From Turnera subulata (taxonomy: Eukaryota; Streptophyta; Magnoliopsida; Malpighiales; Passifloraceae), in contig JAKUCV010002211.1 in the NCBI GenBank assembly GCA_028386065.3, positions 62,001 through 126,000 on the forward strand: a stretch of DNA of 64,000 nucleotides, written 5' to 3'. Every line of letters begins with the position of its first letter. Position 1 is the stretch's first letter. Positions 27,927 through 40,939 of the stretch are shown piece after piece. The position numbers and the translations under genes were made by a program. The notes under the pieces were generated by a model. The model worked only from the letters and a program-made list of their open reading frames with translations, did not search any database and had not been told where the DNA came from.

Positions 27927-28989
27927 ATGAAGCGCTTCAGTTCTTCAGATTCCTTGGCTGCTTTAATGCCAAACTCTTCTCCTAAAGGTATACAAAACTC
28001 CACAACCAACAAATGTTTTTAGTCTTGCCCAGCTCATCTTTTTAACAGTTCAAGGCTGTTGCGTTCTAGCCTTTGACAACTTGTTTCTCATGTTAAAATC
28101 ACCAAGATACTCTTTGATTTCATTAACTTTGTTAAACCCAGGAAAGAAGCCTCAAAAGAGCAACTTAACTTACAGTAGAGAATTCCAAGAAATGTTGGAT
28201 AGTTTAGAAGCAGAAGACTTCATTGAAGAAGCAAGCGCCCACGGGACTGAGAAGAAACGCAGATTAACAATGGAACAAGTGAAGGCCTTGGAGAAGAACT
28301 TCGAGGTAGATAACAAGCTTGAGCCAGAGAGAAAGCTCAAATTAGCTGAAGAACTAGGGCTGCAACCAAGGCAGGTTGCTATTTGGTTCCAGAACCGACG
28401 AGCTCGCTGGAAGAACAAGCAATTAGAGAGGGATTATGGCACTCTTAAGGCCAATTATGAAGCTCTGAAGCTAAACTTCAGTAATCTTGCACAAGAGAAA
28501 GAAGCTCTGACCCAAAAAGTACTGCAAAAATTTCACCAAAAATAAATGAGTAGCTTTTTTTTTTTTGTATAGTTTGTTCTGACAAAATATGGTTCTTGAT
28601 GTCGTGGTGTTGTTTTTGTCCAGCTTAAGGAATTGAAAGCTCAAGTGAGAGAAGAAAAAGCAGACAGCAGTCAGTCTTTTAAAGAAGAATGCCCTGTTTC
28701 TGAGTTAGAGAACAATGTTTCAGTGCCGAGTCAGAGCCATGATTTCAGTGAAAATGCCAATTCCAGCGGAATCATTGGAGGAGAGCCCGCAAATTTATCG
28801 CCTTCAAATCCATTGTTGGAATGGATTCAGTTGTCTCATTCAAGGCCTATTTTGGGTAATGGGTATCAAGTGTATCAGCCCCATCTAAGGAAAGTGGAAG
28901 ACCAGAGTGTGTTTAGTACAGAGGAGCCATGCAACTTCTTATCAGAAGATCATGCTCCCTCACTCTATTGGTACTATCCTGAGCAATAA
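27927..28989 (+). CDS. Homeodomain-leucine zipper class I transcription factor (ATHB-5/6/16 clade-like)
   Basis: Three exons: 27927-27987, 28142-28518 and 28624-28989, giving 267 residues with continuous frame. The N-terminus [15 protein letters not shown] is the signature of the ATHB-5/6/16 group. The homeodomain spans about 57-113, with [32 protein letters not shown] and recognition helix [10 protein letters not shown] (102-111). The leucine zipper follows directly, with Leu at 115, 122, 129, 136, 143 and 150; the exon 2/3 junction falls just before its last heptad. The acidic Ser-rich C-terminus ends [11 protein letters not shown], resembling the Trp-containing activation end of the clade. 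HD-Zip I proteins dimerise and bind CAATNATTG-type sites, often in ABA and water-stress responses; that role here is inferred from family. Confidence 0.93.
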
Positions 28990-31900
28990 AAGTGAAAAGT
29001 TGATAAACTTAGGAATATAAAGTAACTAGGTATTTGAAGATATTATATATCTGTTAATCTCCAACTTCAATATGAGAAGCTAGGTGATATCTCTGCAGTG
29101 GGAGCAGAGCTTACCATTCAACTCCTAATGTAAAATACTACATATTTTACAATCCAATGTAACATAAAGTTGCTGAGTTTGTGTGCCTTCCCATGATTAG
29201 GGCTTGAAGTGGTGCATAATCTTCACTGCTTCAGTGATTACAATTATTAATAATATGCGAATCTTATGGACTTAAAAATATTATATGCTGCCTCCTCACA
29301 AGGGCTTCTTTACTGGAATTGCTTTTGCTGTGTTGCATCAAGTTGCAGGTCTTCTTAATCAAGTGGTCTTTTCCAAATTGTGACATCAAGCGACTACTTT
29401 TTTTGTCTTAATGGTTAGCGTGTAGGGAAAAGCAACCTCAAATTAAAAAATTCAAGATTTATTGCCAGGGACTTTCTCTATTGTGGAAACCATCATTCTT
29501 GTGGGGGAAATGATAATCAGTAAAGCGCACATAAAATCTATACTGGGAACCTTAAAGAATAGAAACCAGGCCAATTCAGTTATGCGTCCTAGAAACCTCT
29601 TCTGAGATTAGTGCAAACAGAAAATTAAAAAGAAAAAAGAAACAAACATCCTTGGTCGATTCCATCACTTGTATCAAGTTATTTCAAAATTAAAGTCGTT
29701 TTCCAGTTGACCAAAATCGACCAAGTTTGGTGCTAACTGTACTCTTGATATTTAAAATGGTTTAAAAGATTTATTAGCATATTAAAAATATAGTTTCTGG
29801 GTCCAAAATATTGCTTTAAGGGCACAATCAACTTCAACATCCATTTTTACTAATTTTGGCCAATTAGAACTTAACTTGATTTTGGACTAAATTTTTCCCA
29901 ATTTTTAGAATTGGCAAGGCAATTGACCTAATATTTATATATTTAGTCAACCAAACATTGAAATAAAGAAGGCATTTTGGAAGGTTTTGCCGAAAAGAAA
30001 GAAAGGAACTTTACAGTTACATAAACTGTGGATGAAAGAGGGAGAGAAAGGAATTGAGTTTAACCCGGAATTCCAAACCCCCCAAACTGAATCAGTTCAA
30101 AAATAGAAAAGAAAAAGGGATTGACATTCTGGACAAGATCAGTGTTTCAAAATGGTCCATGTTTTTCACTTTGGTGGTCTTTTTTTTGGTCTGGTTTCCA
30201 AAAAAATTTTGGTCTGGACTTTGGTGGTCTTTTTTGCGTTAAATTTTGAATGCCCCCACTTACTAGGACCATGTGGTTGGTAAGTAGTTCAAAGCCCTCA
30301 GCGAACTATTTTCAATGGCTGGGTTGGCTATATATGGCTCTTTGTGGTACCAATTTTTGGGTCTAGAGGGAATGTAGCACTGCTTAAAATTGTGCATTGC
30401 CCCACCCTTGACACAATATTAATTGTCACTCAAAAAGAAACAAAATTTTGAAAAAACCGAAGTCTTTTCATCGTTCTTTATTACTTTCATTGTATTGGGC
30501 CACAGAGATTTAGACTATTTTTTGTCAATCAATTCTCATTTCATTCTTTTTTTTTTTTTTTGTTCTTCGAATTCTCGTTTCATTAGTCTCTTCATTGCAC
30601 GATCGACCAAAACGTATGCACATCTTGTGAAAGAAGCATAACCCCAAATGTAGTCCTACATTATTGAATTGTTGTTCATGTCATTAAGGAACTGATTACT
30701 ACTAGTAGTAAACTTTTTACTTTGTAGTGACAATCATCTTTGATTGGATCATCATTATTAAGGAGGAGGAGAGTTTGGTGATCTGGAAAATGGGTGTGGA
30801 GAGGAGGAGATAGGTCATTTTCCACTTCTCTCAAGTTTGGGTGGGAAAGAGACAGAACAAAAAGCTGCTGCGACTCCTCACTCTTATAAGTCTCTCTCGT
30901 GTCAGAGCTAGGGGGCCCCATGGGGGTGTCACCCATGTTTGACTGTTCATGCTCTATGGAATCTAGCTACAGCTTTGCCAGATTTCCTTGACGTTTGTAT
31001 TCCAATCCCTAGAAGTAGAAAGCTAGAAAGAAAAGAACCCACCAACCCCTACAGTCTACAGTCTACACCACCACTTTCTGTACACCATATCCACAAGCAA
31101 AAGGAAGGAACCTCATAATTATATAACACCTTTTTCTTTTTTCTCCATGCAATTGCGATTAAGTGTACAATCAATCATGTACTAGAACTAGAATCTGAAT
31201 TTTTTTTTATACAAGAGCTGGGTTCTCAATGGATTAACTATTGGGAATATTAAGTAATTGCAATTATCATATTTTTATGATACGACCTCTCTCTGGTTTC
31301 ACCAAGAATGATTATACGGAAGGATGCAAGATAGAGAGCAAAACTAGCAAGGGGGGCTGTCTCTTGGTCAGGTGCCATAGATCTGCATGCACAACAGGTT
31401 GTTCTGAGGATAAAGATGCAAAGTTGATTGGCTTATTGTTTAGGCCTATCCGAAAAGGAGGGTTTCTTTCCAAAGCCGAGTGGCTTGGAAGAGGACACAC
31501 TTCATTCATTGCTATGTTCTTCTATTTGTCCCCACAATGTGAAATATATATATATATATGTGATGATCCAAAATGATGGAAAAAAGGGCTTATGTTTTCA
31601 AAGTTGTGTGTATTCGAGTGGTAGTGTTGCATAAACGGATAAACTTGGGTGTCTTTATTTTGCTCAAATTTGGAAACAAGCTAAAAGATGTGACATGATG
31701 ATGAGCCGGTGAGAAAGAAAGGTGAGGACTTTTTTTTTTTGTGGGGAGGTTTGATGCTGAGCTTAGCGACACTGACACCGCCCGCGCTAGTTGTTTTGGA
31801 TATGCCAATCTATTTCTCTAGTAGAATATGCTCATTTGCTAGTTTAATTTGACAACATATAACTGGGTTCATTTCTCTTTTTTTGAAGTTACGTAACCTA

Positions 31901-33350
31901 TTACATGCAGTTGCTTCGTTCAATGCTGGGATTTGGGAGGAATTTTGAACCTGTAACATAGAAATTAATGTTTCTGAACCCCTTTCCCCAGTAAGCAGAC
32001 GGTTTATGTACCTTTTAGTTTTTCTTTCCCTTCTTTTCATGGCATACTATAAGACAAGATTGAAAAGTGGTAAGATGTCATTCATGACTATAACGGCAAT
32101 CAAAAAGTGCAAATATTTATCAATCTCCCCAGAGTTTAATATTGCATTGCCAAAAGTTTGATAATTTGACAAAGAATTGTTAGTGATCAAAATTAAAGAC
32201 TACACTCTAAAAGCTAGGAGTTCGAGACCTTGAAAAATAAGCTAAGTAACCCTGAAGGACCAATTAATCTTTCTAGAATAAGAGAACATAAGAACAAAAA
32301 TAGTACTTCTTCTGTAAGTTTTGGCACAACAATTAGGATATGATTAACTTTGATTTAAACTAGCAAAAAGTTATTTAAATTGTGTAATTTACCCAGTTTC
32401 TACAATGAATGTGAAGGATGAAAAAGAAAGATAAGGAGATGATGAATTTGAAAAATAGCTTGGAAAGCTATTTTGGATTGATGAAGTATTTAAAATTATC
32501 TAGAATTTATAAAACGAGCCTGGCTGAGACAATTTTTTCCCTAAAGCGATAGTTTGTATGGGATACGCGGAACAATAAAAATAAATGGATTAAAGACTTG
32601 TTCATTGGACTCTAAAGTTGGAATTCATCTATATGTTGAATTTTGACTTTTTTTTTTTATCTCTCTCTTTTTCCTAGTTGGCCTACTTTGGTCTCTCGCC
32701 GGAATCCGGTGAAAAATGCTAACATGGCAAGTTTTACGGCACCACGTCAGCATAAATTGTCCAAAGTTCGGCAAACAGTGGGCTACAAGAGCGAAGATTG
32801 TGTATAAACCCTCTAATCCAGCAATTGTTGGCCATGCGAAGCACTCCTCCTGCCGACGCTTACTCTAGAAGACACCACCCTAGTCACCTTAAATAGAGCC
32901 GGTAAATTCAATCCTTGCGTTGCATTTAGAACCTACAATGTTAGGATGATCACATCTCTCCAAAAAGCTTTGTTAGAGCTCAAATTGACTCTGCTCCATA
33001 AATCGAACTTGCTTCCATCACCATCTTAGTTATGGTTCCTAATCCCCCCACCGGAAAGAATGTGGCCTCAAAGATAGTTGTGATCCAAACATACTCTTAC
33101 TTAACCAACGAGCCCAATTAGACACGGGCCAAATAGGTCCAGATGCAAAACGAAGCAAGCCAGCCCATTTAGGAAATAGCAAATTAATTAAGCCCCATGT
33201 AGCCCATTCTAACCAGAAGCACAAAAAAACACCTGGCCTCCTTGTCGTCGAATTGAAGAACCAAACAACGGCAACACGAAGTAAAAGATACTTATAGGGA
33301 AGTAGAAAACCGTGCCTGAACTGAGAGTAGGAGAAGAGGCGGAAGAGAGG
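28990..33350. other. Intergenic region between the HD-Zip gene and mL41
   Basis: 3' flank of the HD-Zip gene, then AT-rich spacer. Small ORFs at 30676-30936 (minus) and 31241-31576 (plus) have no recognisable domain. A (TA)n run lies at about 31544-31560. The 32800-33060 stretch looks like a degraded fragment of something longer but was not identified. The last 100-200 bases should be the mL41 promoter and leader. Confidence 0.45.
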
Positions 33351-34920
33351 ATGGCGTTGGGATTGATATTGGGGATAGGGAGGGCGATGAGGAGGAAGCG
33401 AACGTCGTCGTTGGACATCCTCTCCTCCAAACGCGCACCCCGGGATTACTACAAGGGCAAGAATTGCAAGCCCACTGGTTTCCACACCCGCAAAGGTCCC
33501 ATTCCTTCCCTTTCGAACTCCTCCTATCCTTGTTTTCTTTATTGGACGGACATGCTTGTTTGCTTGCATCTAGGGATCTTAGGTTATCGCGTTAGTGACT
33601 CAAGAGCGTAAGCAGCCATGCACACCACCTGTTTGACCAAATGACTCATTTGTGCAATTTAGAAAATTGGGAATCTCTTATTTTCACCCCCGTCCAATTT
33701 CTTGATTTCTGGTTAGTTCTTTTAGCTATCAATCTGCTAGGGTAGGATGTAATGTATTCTTTTTGAAAAAATAGTTAGCAACAAATATTACTTTTTGAGT
33801 TTGTTTTAAAATGATTTGGATGAGGTACTATCTATTTCGCGGGTCATCTGTCTCGGTGAAAACTACTACTGCTACACATTGGTTCACACTCTGTCCATTT
33901 AAGTTATGTTTTCTAAACCGTGACAATGCCATTTGTGAATGTAAGAAACTCGGGCGTGTTCTGTGTCCAAGTACTTGGACTTTAATTGCAGCCTAAAATA
34001 GTGGCATGTGATTTTGAGCTAGGGAAATGCTTTAGTCTCTCTTTAATTTGCTATTTCTAACTGAGAAACTTGTTCCAGGTGGCTATGTTATCGTCCCAGA
34101 AAAATTGCCCAACTATGTAGTCCCTGATTTGACTGACTTTAAGGTAACTGAGTTTCATCCATCTAAACTCTTGCTACTTTTTTGTTCTGTCTGTGAACAG
34201 TGTTCAGCGCTCCCATGCCATGTCTAAATGTCACTAGGGCTCGAATTTGTAAGGGGCATTCCTTTTTCTTTTTATTTCCTTTTAATTTCTCCTTATGTTG
34301 CTAGCTGGTACTCTGCAAATCTAATCCATGCTGCTTGTCAGTGAAACTAAAGTTGCTCTTGATTCTGCTTGTATGGCATTGATCGTCTCATTTGTCCTAC
34401 CTCCACTAGTGTTTGTCCTAGGGATTGTTCTTCAATGGATGTTTGATCAGGTAGTGTTTCTTACGACCAAAAAAAAATGAGAGTGTTTCTCTTGTGCGTA
34501 CTCCCATGAATATGATATTGGAGTAGAAAAGTTAAGTACTCTCGTTATCCCTTATATACGACTGCTCACATTAGACACATGAAGAACTTGGATGAGGTGA
34601 TCCATTTGACGTTTTTGCTATAATCAAATTACAAGTCTGTCTCCCTCAATGAATTCTCTTATTTCCGAAGTTTTCTGTCCTTGCGATGTGGCAACGGAGA
34701 GGTGGGATTGCATGAACCTTTTTTCTCTGAGAGACTACACTAGAATCAATTTGAGCTATGGATCCACCAAAATTTTTCCCTTGATTTAAATTGATTTCTG
34801 CCGAGGCATTTGCATGCACTTGCTGATTGAAATTTCTACGGTTGCTTTCAGCTGAAACCATATGTATCTCAGTGCCCAAGAGAAGTTACAACGACTGAAG
34901 TTTCTGCGCCCGCCAAATAA
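33351..34920 (+). CDS. MRPL41: Mitochondrial large-subunit ribosomal protein mL41 (L41/L27 family)
   Basis: Three exons: 33351-33495, 34079-34143 and 34852-34920, giving 92 residues with GT-AG borders. Exon 1 encodes MALGLILGIGRAMRRKRTSS then LDILSSKRAPRDYYKGKN and PTGFHTRK. Exon 2 encodes GYVIVPEKLPNYVVPDLTDF. Exon 3 encodes LKPYVSQCPREVTTTEV and ends APAK. The K-G-x-R-x-P-x-x-YYKGKN-type core and the VVPDLTDFKLKPYV end are typical of plant mL41. The short basic N-terminus fits import into mitochondria. The protein belongs to the mitoribosomal large subunit. Length is normal for the plant family and nothing appears broken. Confidence 0.93.
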
Positions 34921-37900
34921 AGAAAAGGAGTGCAAAGTAATCGATCTATCATTCCATATCTTAAATCAACTTTTCATGCATGGTGCAAGTTAGAATTTTG
35001 TTTGGGTGATGAACGCTGGTTGGGTAGCATCTTTTCTGCTTTTCGAACTAGTTGTGAAATCATAGTGCAACTGTGATTGTTCGAAATAGAAATATGGTAG
35101 CTGTTGCAATACTGCATGGAATCTTGTGTTTGAATATTTGGAATGGAACTCCATGCCATCATGCATACTGTTAAACTCACATCCTAATTTGCTCTTTGGT
35201 GGCTGTAATTTGTGGTTCCTTACAATCAAATTTTCTATAACTGAAAGCTTTTTTTGTTTTGGTGAAATAACTGAAAGCATATTGTTCTGTAGGGAGTAGC
35301 TGGGTAAGGTGAACGGTAGTTTCTTGTTTTGGTACGCAGTAATGTGGTTAGTTTTTGCCATCTGGAAATAATGATCTTTATATTGCCCTGCGGTACCTAC
35401 ATTGTCCTTACCAAATCCTTAAACGGTATGATAGCCTAGCTGGTAGACGGGTTTCTAGGAATGTTTTTCTTCTTTGCTCTTTTGCTTTTGGTTTTTGTTT
35501 GGGTTGGTATCGGGGTGCTTTGTAAGGTGGAAGGTTAATTTAATTTGAGGATGACGGTTGGCCTGGGCAGCTTTGAGCTGCTCCATAGTCTGAACACAGC
35601 GGTTGTTGACTTATGAGACATACAGCCTGGCTTAGTTCCCCCTCTTCTGACCTACAACACCTGCCGCTCCTAATCCCCACAGAAAATGGGCCAAACCATG
35701 TTGGAGACTGAATTTCTCTCTTCAGAACTGTGTAGATTTAAAGTACGATCGTCATATTTATGGTTCGCAATACGTAGCACAACAAAAGTTTAATTTAATG
35801 AATCGGAATAATTTAATTAATTTTACATTGGCAAATTTTTCTCTGCCTCCTGGCATTCGGCGAGATCTTAAATCCTGTAAACAAATCAAATCCAAAATTG
35901 TCCACTATGGGATCCATTAGTAGAGCGGCCCTCTAACGTTGCAATTTCCATCATACATGGTTGTTTAATTATGGCTGGGAAATAACTTTGTTAGGTGAGT
36001 ATGCATGATGTCCTGACAAAACAGGAGATCCAGCTTATGTCGAGCTGCTGGTGGGGCGAGGCAAACGACGGAGAAGTATATGGCACTGGCAAATTATGCG
36101 TGGGAGGTGAGGTCCCATGCGACCATAACCCGCGGCCTTTATTACGGTACAAAAAAAGGGGGTATGGAACCTTTGTGGCTATCAGTACTACTACAATACA
36201 ACAGCTACACACTGTCTATCAAGTGTTAGGCTTGACGCGTGCTATTAAATCCTTTGCCCAAGATTCCAAGACAGGTTGTAGTTGGTACAACAAGTACAAT
36301 TTGTGTTCTTCACATATTTTTATTCCCTCAGTATTATATTTATTCCAACCGACTCTTTCCTTTTTCTTTTCTTTTTCCCATTTCACATTTCGTTTGACTT
36401 GTAAAGAATATTTTCGATTAAGGTCCAGTTAAAGCCGCATTTCCACTATATCTGGAAACGGTGTGTTTGTGTCGGTTAATAAAACAGACAAATTAGTGTT
36501 GATTCTTTTAACTCGATCGATCCTTTTGGTAATCGTTTCCTTCCTGTCTTGTTATAATTGTTATAATCTGTTTAGTGATTGTAACTCATTATTTTCTCGT
36601 CTATTAAATAAATTTTACTCATTTCCAAACAGACTTATGAGCGTCCGTATGCACTTTGTGGGGGTGTATATGTCTCTGCATCAATTTTTTTCCCCCTGAA
36701 ATTGTATATACTTCTAAATATAATAGTAAAATAGGATTATAAAACAAGTTGATTTCATATTTGCACATCAACAAGGCAGGCAGACGACTAGTTCATTCCC
36801 TTGTCAGTTTAAATCAGCCTATTTAGTTAATTAATCTATTTATGTAATCGCAAAGACATTTCGACCCAAATTTACTAACTTTGAGTTAGATGCGAATTGT
36901 ATTATTCTGTGGAAACCTATTTTAACAGGTCTAATTCCTACAGGACAACATTGTACTTTTAAAGTTTCCTAATGACCATGCATAATTGCATGCTATATTT
37001 GGCGTGTGTTGTTCTAGCTTGGGATAATATTCCCTTGGTTATCCCAAGTTAACTTCTTTTTCTTGTTTTCTTAAGCAACACTGTAATTTCGTGCAAAACA
37101 AAGTGTCTGTTGTGAAACGGATCCGTCCACACGAGAATGATTATGATTCCTTTTGTCGGAGTCCAAATCTCCATTTTGCTCTGATAAGATAGCATTCGTT
37201 TCCAGGTGGTAGAGTTAACAAACAAAATAGGCAAGACGGCAAGGGGATCACCAGAAAGGGATGAAAGGAATATTTTAGCTCCCCAGATATCGCAATGGAT
37301 ATTTATTGGTTGGTGTAATCTGTTTGTTTTGAATTGATTTTTTTTTTTGTCTTTGTTTCTCTAATTCGATGCATTATAATCTCAAACCATATCAAACTAG
37401 CACGAAATTTTTAGGGAAGTCGTCATTGCAACATCGATCATTATTTTTATTTCGAGTAATTTTTACGTCTGTGATATTCTTTTTTCTTTTTTCTTTCGTA
37501 TAAGCTCCATCATACACTCTTCATGCGGTCAAAGTGTTTTGATTCTTTTTTTTTTGGTGTGAGAATTGTCAAAGTGTTTTGATGACAACTTGGAAAAGTT
37601 CTTATTTTTATGTTCACACTGTTACGGTGGAAAAATTGTAGTAAATGTCCAACTCACCCCCTCCTCCCACTCCTCTATTGTATCACCCTCCATGGATATA
37701 ACTTATCTCTCCCCTGTCCCCATCCCGCCCTCACTCCCGGCCACCACCTCTGATCCATCCCAACTAGTACCATCGGAGCCGCATGCCAGGCCACCGGATT
37801 GAAATGGTACTAAAAGGAGTAATTCTTCAACTCCCAAACCTAATAGCCCACATTCTCCTGTGAGTTTCAACCCCAAGAAAGCAGTTAACAGAGTCTTAAT

Positions 37901-38111
37901 TCAGAGATGCATGGCAAAATCTAACTGGTACAGCCTAACATCATGTGAAATATATATTATTTTGGTGCTATAAATGCTTTATTTTTTTTTTTAGAGAACA
38001 ACGGTGCATCAAATGGCACTTGGCAGTTCCACGAAGACACCGCGTAGGAAATAAAATTCTGACAAATGAAAGAGTAAACTTGCCCTCTAATACAACTCAC
38101 AGTATACTTAT
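34921..38111. other. Gene-poor spacer
   Basis: No recognisable gene. ORFs near 35995-36432 and 37566-37802 are open by chance or are degraded repeats. The stretch 37640-37930 is Pro/Ser-rich when translated and could be an old transposon remnant, but no diagnostic motif is present. Confidence 0.45.
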
Positions 38112-38120
38112 TTTGTTTTA

Positions 38121-39317
38121 GGTGAATGATTTGGTGCTGTCTCTTAATGGGTATGCACCCATGCATACCCCATGTGTCGCGTTTTGATAGGCCCATGTGT
38201 CATATTTTTTCCACCTTGAAAAATTTAAAATCTTTTTAGATAAATATATTTTTTTTTATTAGGCTCCTGATTTTTTTAACATTGTAAAATATACCCTCAT
38301 ATATTCCTCCCAGTTTGATAACATAATGACTCTATTGATTTGAAAACAAGTCACAATTTAAATAAATAGAAAACACATATCGGCCGGTTCCTCATAAAAA
38401 TAAAAATTAAAAGAAAACATTACCACTTAAACTATAATTTTTTCTCCAGTTATTGAAATCTCCAATACCCCCCAATCCCTCAACCCCTAACCACCCAATC
38501 TGATAACAGAACAAACTGCCTTACTTTTTTACTCAATTATAACAAATTTAAAATCCTCAATACCTAATTCCCCAATCCCCTCTCCTCCCTTCTCTTCAAT
38601 CTCCTCCTTTCTCATCCGATAAGGTGATATGTTTTTCTCATTGATACCTGGGATTGTATGAATTCCCCTGTCAAAGAATTGCTATTGTGATCCGCCACAA
38701 GCACTACCTTCTCAGGGATTTGATGATTTTGCAACTTGGTTCGATTGGGTGATTATACTCCTAGGCTTTTGTGGGGATTATCCATGGGATATACAGCATT
38801 CACCACTGGAAAACCATGGTGGTTTGGTGGTTTATTCAAATGGTTGAAAGAAAGAAAAAGACTAGAAGACCAAACACAAGAATCAAGACGTAGAAGAAGA
38901 AGCAACTTGCCCAGAATTCGAACAATGCCACAATTGCTTTTCTCAAAATCAAACTGTAAAAAATAATTGGGAATGGGGCATTAGAGATTTTAAATTTGTT
39001 ATAACTGGGAAAAAAATAATGGATTAATTTTAGTCATGATTTTTGAAAATTTTTCTTTTAATGAGAAGGCAATATGTTTTTCTTTTCTATTTTAAATCGT
39101 AATGTTTTTTTATTTAACAAAAGTTGGTTTCGATGTTAGGGTGTATTTAATAATTTTTTAAAAAATCAGGGGCCTAATAAAAAGAAAAATATATTTATCT
39201 AAAAAGATTTTAAATTTTACAAGGTGGAAAAAATATGACACATGACCCTATTAAAGCGCGACACATGGGGTATGCATGGGTGCATACCCATTAACGGGTA
39301 GCACCGAATCATTCACC
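38121..39317. mobile_element. Non-autonomous Mutator-like element with 9-bp target duplication
   Basis: Terminal inverted repeats of about 160 bp (38121-38278 and 39157-39317) begin GGTGAATGATTTGGTGCT and GGTGAATGATTCGGTGCT and share GGGTATGCACCCATGCATAC. A perfect 9-bp duplication TTTGTTTTA flanks it (38112-38120 and 39318-39326). Long inverted repeats with a 9-bp duplication are diagnostic of Mutator-like elements. The 1197-bp element has no transposase. An internal ORF at 38736-38966 (76 residues, basic C-terminus) was not recognised. Confidence 0.92.
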
Positions 39318-39326
39318 TTTGTTTTA

Positions 39327-40396
39327 TGTTTTATCAATTTAGTAGTATATATCTAAGTTCTGTCAATACAAATATTCTTTATTTTTATCACCCATTTGGC
39401 TAGCTATTCGCAGTTCAGTCCTATACGTATACATACTGTGACGGCGCGCAACAGGAAAGGGCTAATTAATAATTATGCAATTTTACTTTGTGATACATCC
39501 GAATTATTAAATAACGTACATGCCATTATCAAAAAAGAAAAAAAACTAATATGAAACCATAATCTCTAAGTCCTTGATGATTAGAATAGTCTTCCAGTAT
39601 CTGAAGCTTTACCTTAGCTAATCTGGATTCGACCCGATTTGGATTGCGCACCTAAGTTCGTTTATCACTTAGACCAATCCTCGTATTAGTAAGTGTAAGT
39701 ATAAATCTTGTACATACCGATAGCTTTAACAGATACCATATGCATATATATGTCCTGTGTTGCTTTATGATATGCTGTTTGTTTATTACTTTGTGAAAAA
39801 AAAAAAACTAAAGGCCGTAGCTAATATATACTATTAGTATTGTTTTTCACATGCGTGGCGTGCCGTGCTCAGTCTTTGATTTTTGTTTCAGCCTTTTACT
39901 TTTACTAGTAGTACTTTGTTTCCTTAATTCTCCCCTCGGAAAAAGAAAAAGGGGTAACTAGTATAGTAGTGGTACTAAATGGGGAGGGAGAGAGTCTCAA
40001 AAAAGACCAGCTCATGAATCTGAAATTCCACGCCGCCCAGCAGAATTCCTGCTTTAATTGATCCAATCTCCAACTCATACACCTTCCTCCACGCAACACA
40101 CATCACAGCCACCCGGTCACCCCGACCCCACAAATCTTTTCTTTCCCTCCCTTTACTTAGTAGTACATCATTTTAGCTTCCTTTCCTTCCTTCACCCAAC
40201 TTTGTCAACTCCTCCTCACAACCCGTCAAAAAAGCTATTCTAAAGAACTCCCCACCGAAACCTCCCATGAACCATCATGGAAAATGCACCTATTCCTTCT
40301 TCCTCTTTATGTATATATCTATATATATATATATAACACCAAAACCAGGCCCTCGCCTCGTTTAATATCCCAGCACGCCAACACAAAATATACGCA
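39327..40396 (+). promoter_or_regulatory. Spacer and promoter of the Cys/Ser-rich gene
   Basis: Mostly AT-rich spacer. The last 300 bases are C/T-rich and lead into a (TA)n tract with TATATAACACC at about 40327-40339, which is a plausible TATA box 60-70 bp before the ATG at 40397. Confidence 0.5.
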
Positions 40397-40939
40397 ATGC
40401 AAAACCTAATAAGGATTCGATCAAAAGAGGCTCCTCCTCTGGTTGGCCGAGTGAAGCCAGCAGGTCCAGGTGCAGGTGATCATCATGTCATCATTAAGTG
40501 CAAGAAACACCCAAAACACATGCAATCACCTGGGGTTTGCTCCCTTTGTTTGAACGAAAAACTCTCTCAGCTTTCAACCTCTTCTTCTCGTTCATCTAAC
40601 AAGCACTCCAGTGCAATAACGGGCCTCTCTTCTTCTTCCTCTTCTTCGTTGTCTTCCTATTCTTGCTCTTCCACGTGCTCTTCTTGCGCGTCTCCAATGC
40701 ATCGGTATCGGTACACGGATCATCGGGGGGCGGCGCTGCTTTTTAGTGGGAAGAAGAATGCTTTGCTCACCAAGAGTAGATCCTTGGCTTTTGTTCCAAG
40801 AATGAGAACCACCAATAAAGCTGGTGGTGATGGAAACAAGAAAGGAAGGTTTTGGTCCAACTTCCTACGTCCAAGAAGGAATAAGAGGGTTGAGGAGGGT
40901 TTCATGTTTTCCAGGACCATGCGAGAGAGGCCTCACTAG
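40397..40939 (+). CDS. Small plant-specific Cys/Ser-rich protein with CxxxHPKH...GVCSLCL motif
   Basis: Intronless frame of 180 residues. Near the N-terminus is KCKKHPKHMQSPGVCSLCL (34-52), a Cys/His cluster followed by a Leu-rich helix (NEKLSQLS). It resembles the HP...G.C..CL...L element at the start of the OCTOPUS/DUF740 proteins and of short Arabidopsis proteins of unknown function. A long Ser-rich region (61-98) with a second Cys cluster (C90, C94, C97) follows. The C-terminus is basic: LLTKSRSLAFVPR, KKGRFWSNFLRPRR and FSRTMRER. No signal peptide or membrane segment is visible. Zinc binding and membrane-periphery location are guesses. The ATG lies shortly after a TATA tract. Confidence 0.8.
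   Translation: MQNLIRIRSKEAPPLVGRVKPAGPGAGDHHVIIKCKKHPKHMQSPGVCSLCLNEKLSQLSTSSSRSSNKHSSAITGLSSSSSSSLSSYSCSSTCSSCASPMHRYRYTDHRGAALLFSGKKNALLTKSRSLAFVPRMRTTNKAGGDGNKKGRFWSNFLRPRRNKRVEEGFMFSRTMRERPH

Noticed and set aside
30676..30936. 86-codon minus-strand ORF with Ser/Pro-rich product
   Set aside because: No start context, homologous motif or splice structure supporting a gene.
33039..33569. 176-codon minus-strand ORF overlapping mL41 exon 1
   Set aside because: It is the antisense shadow of a well-supported exon and has no domain of its own.
36000..36240. Start MHDVLTKQEIQLMSSCWWG as a possible small gene
   Set aside because: It continues into AT-rich non-coding sequence and no family was recognised.
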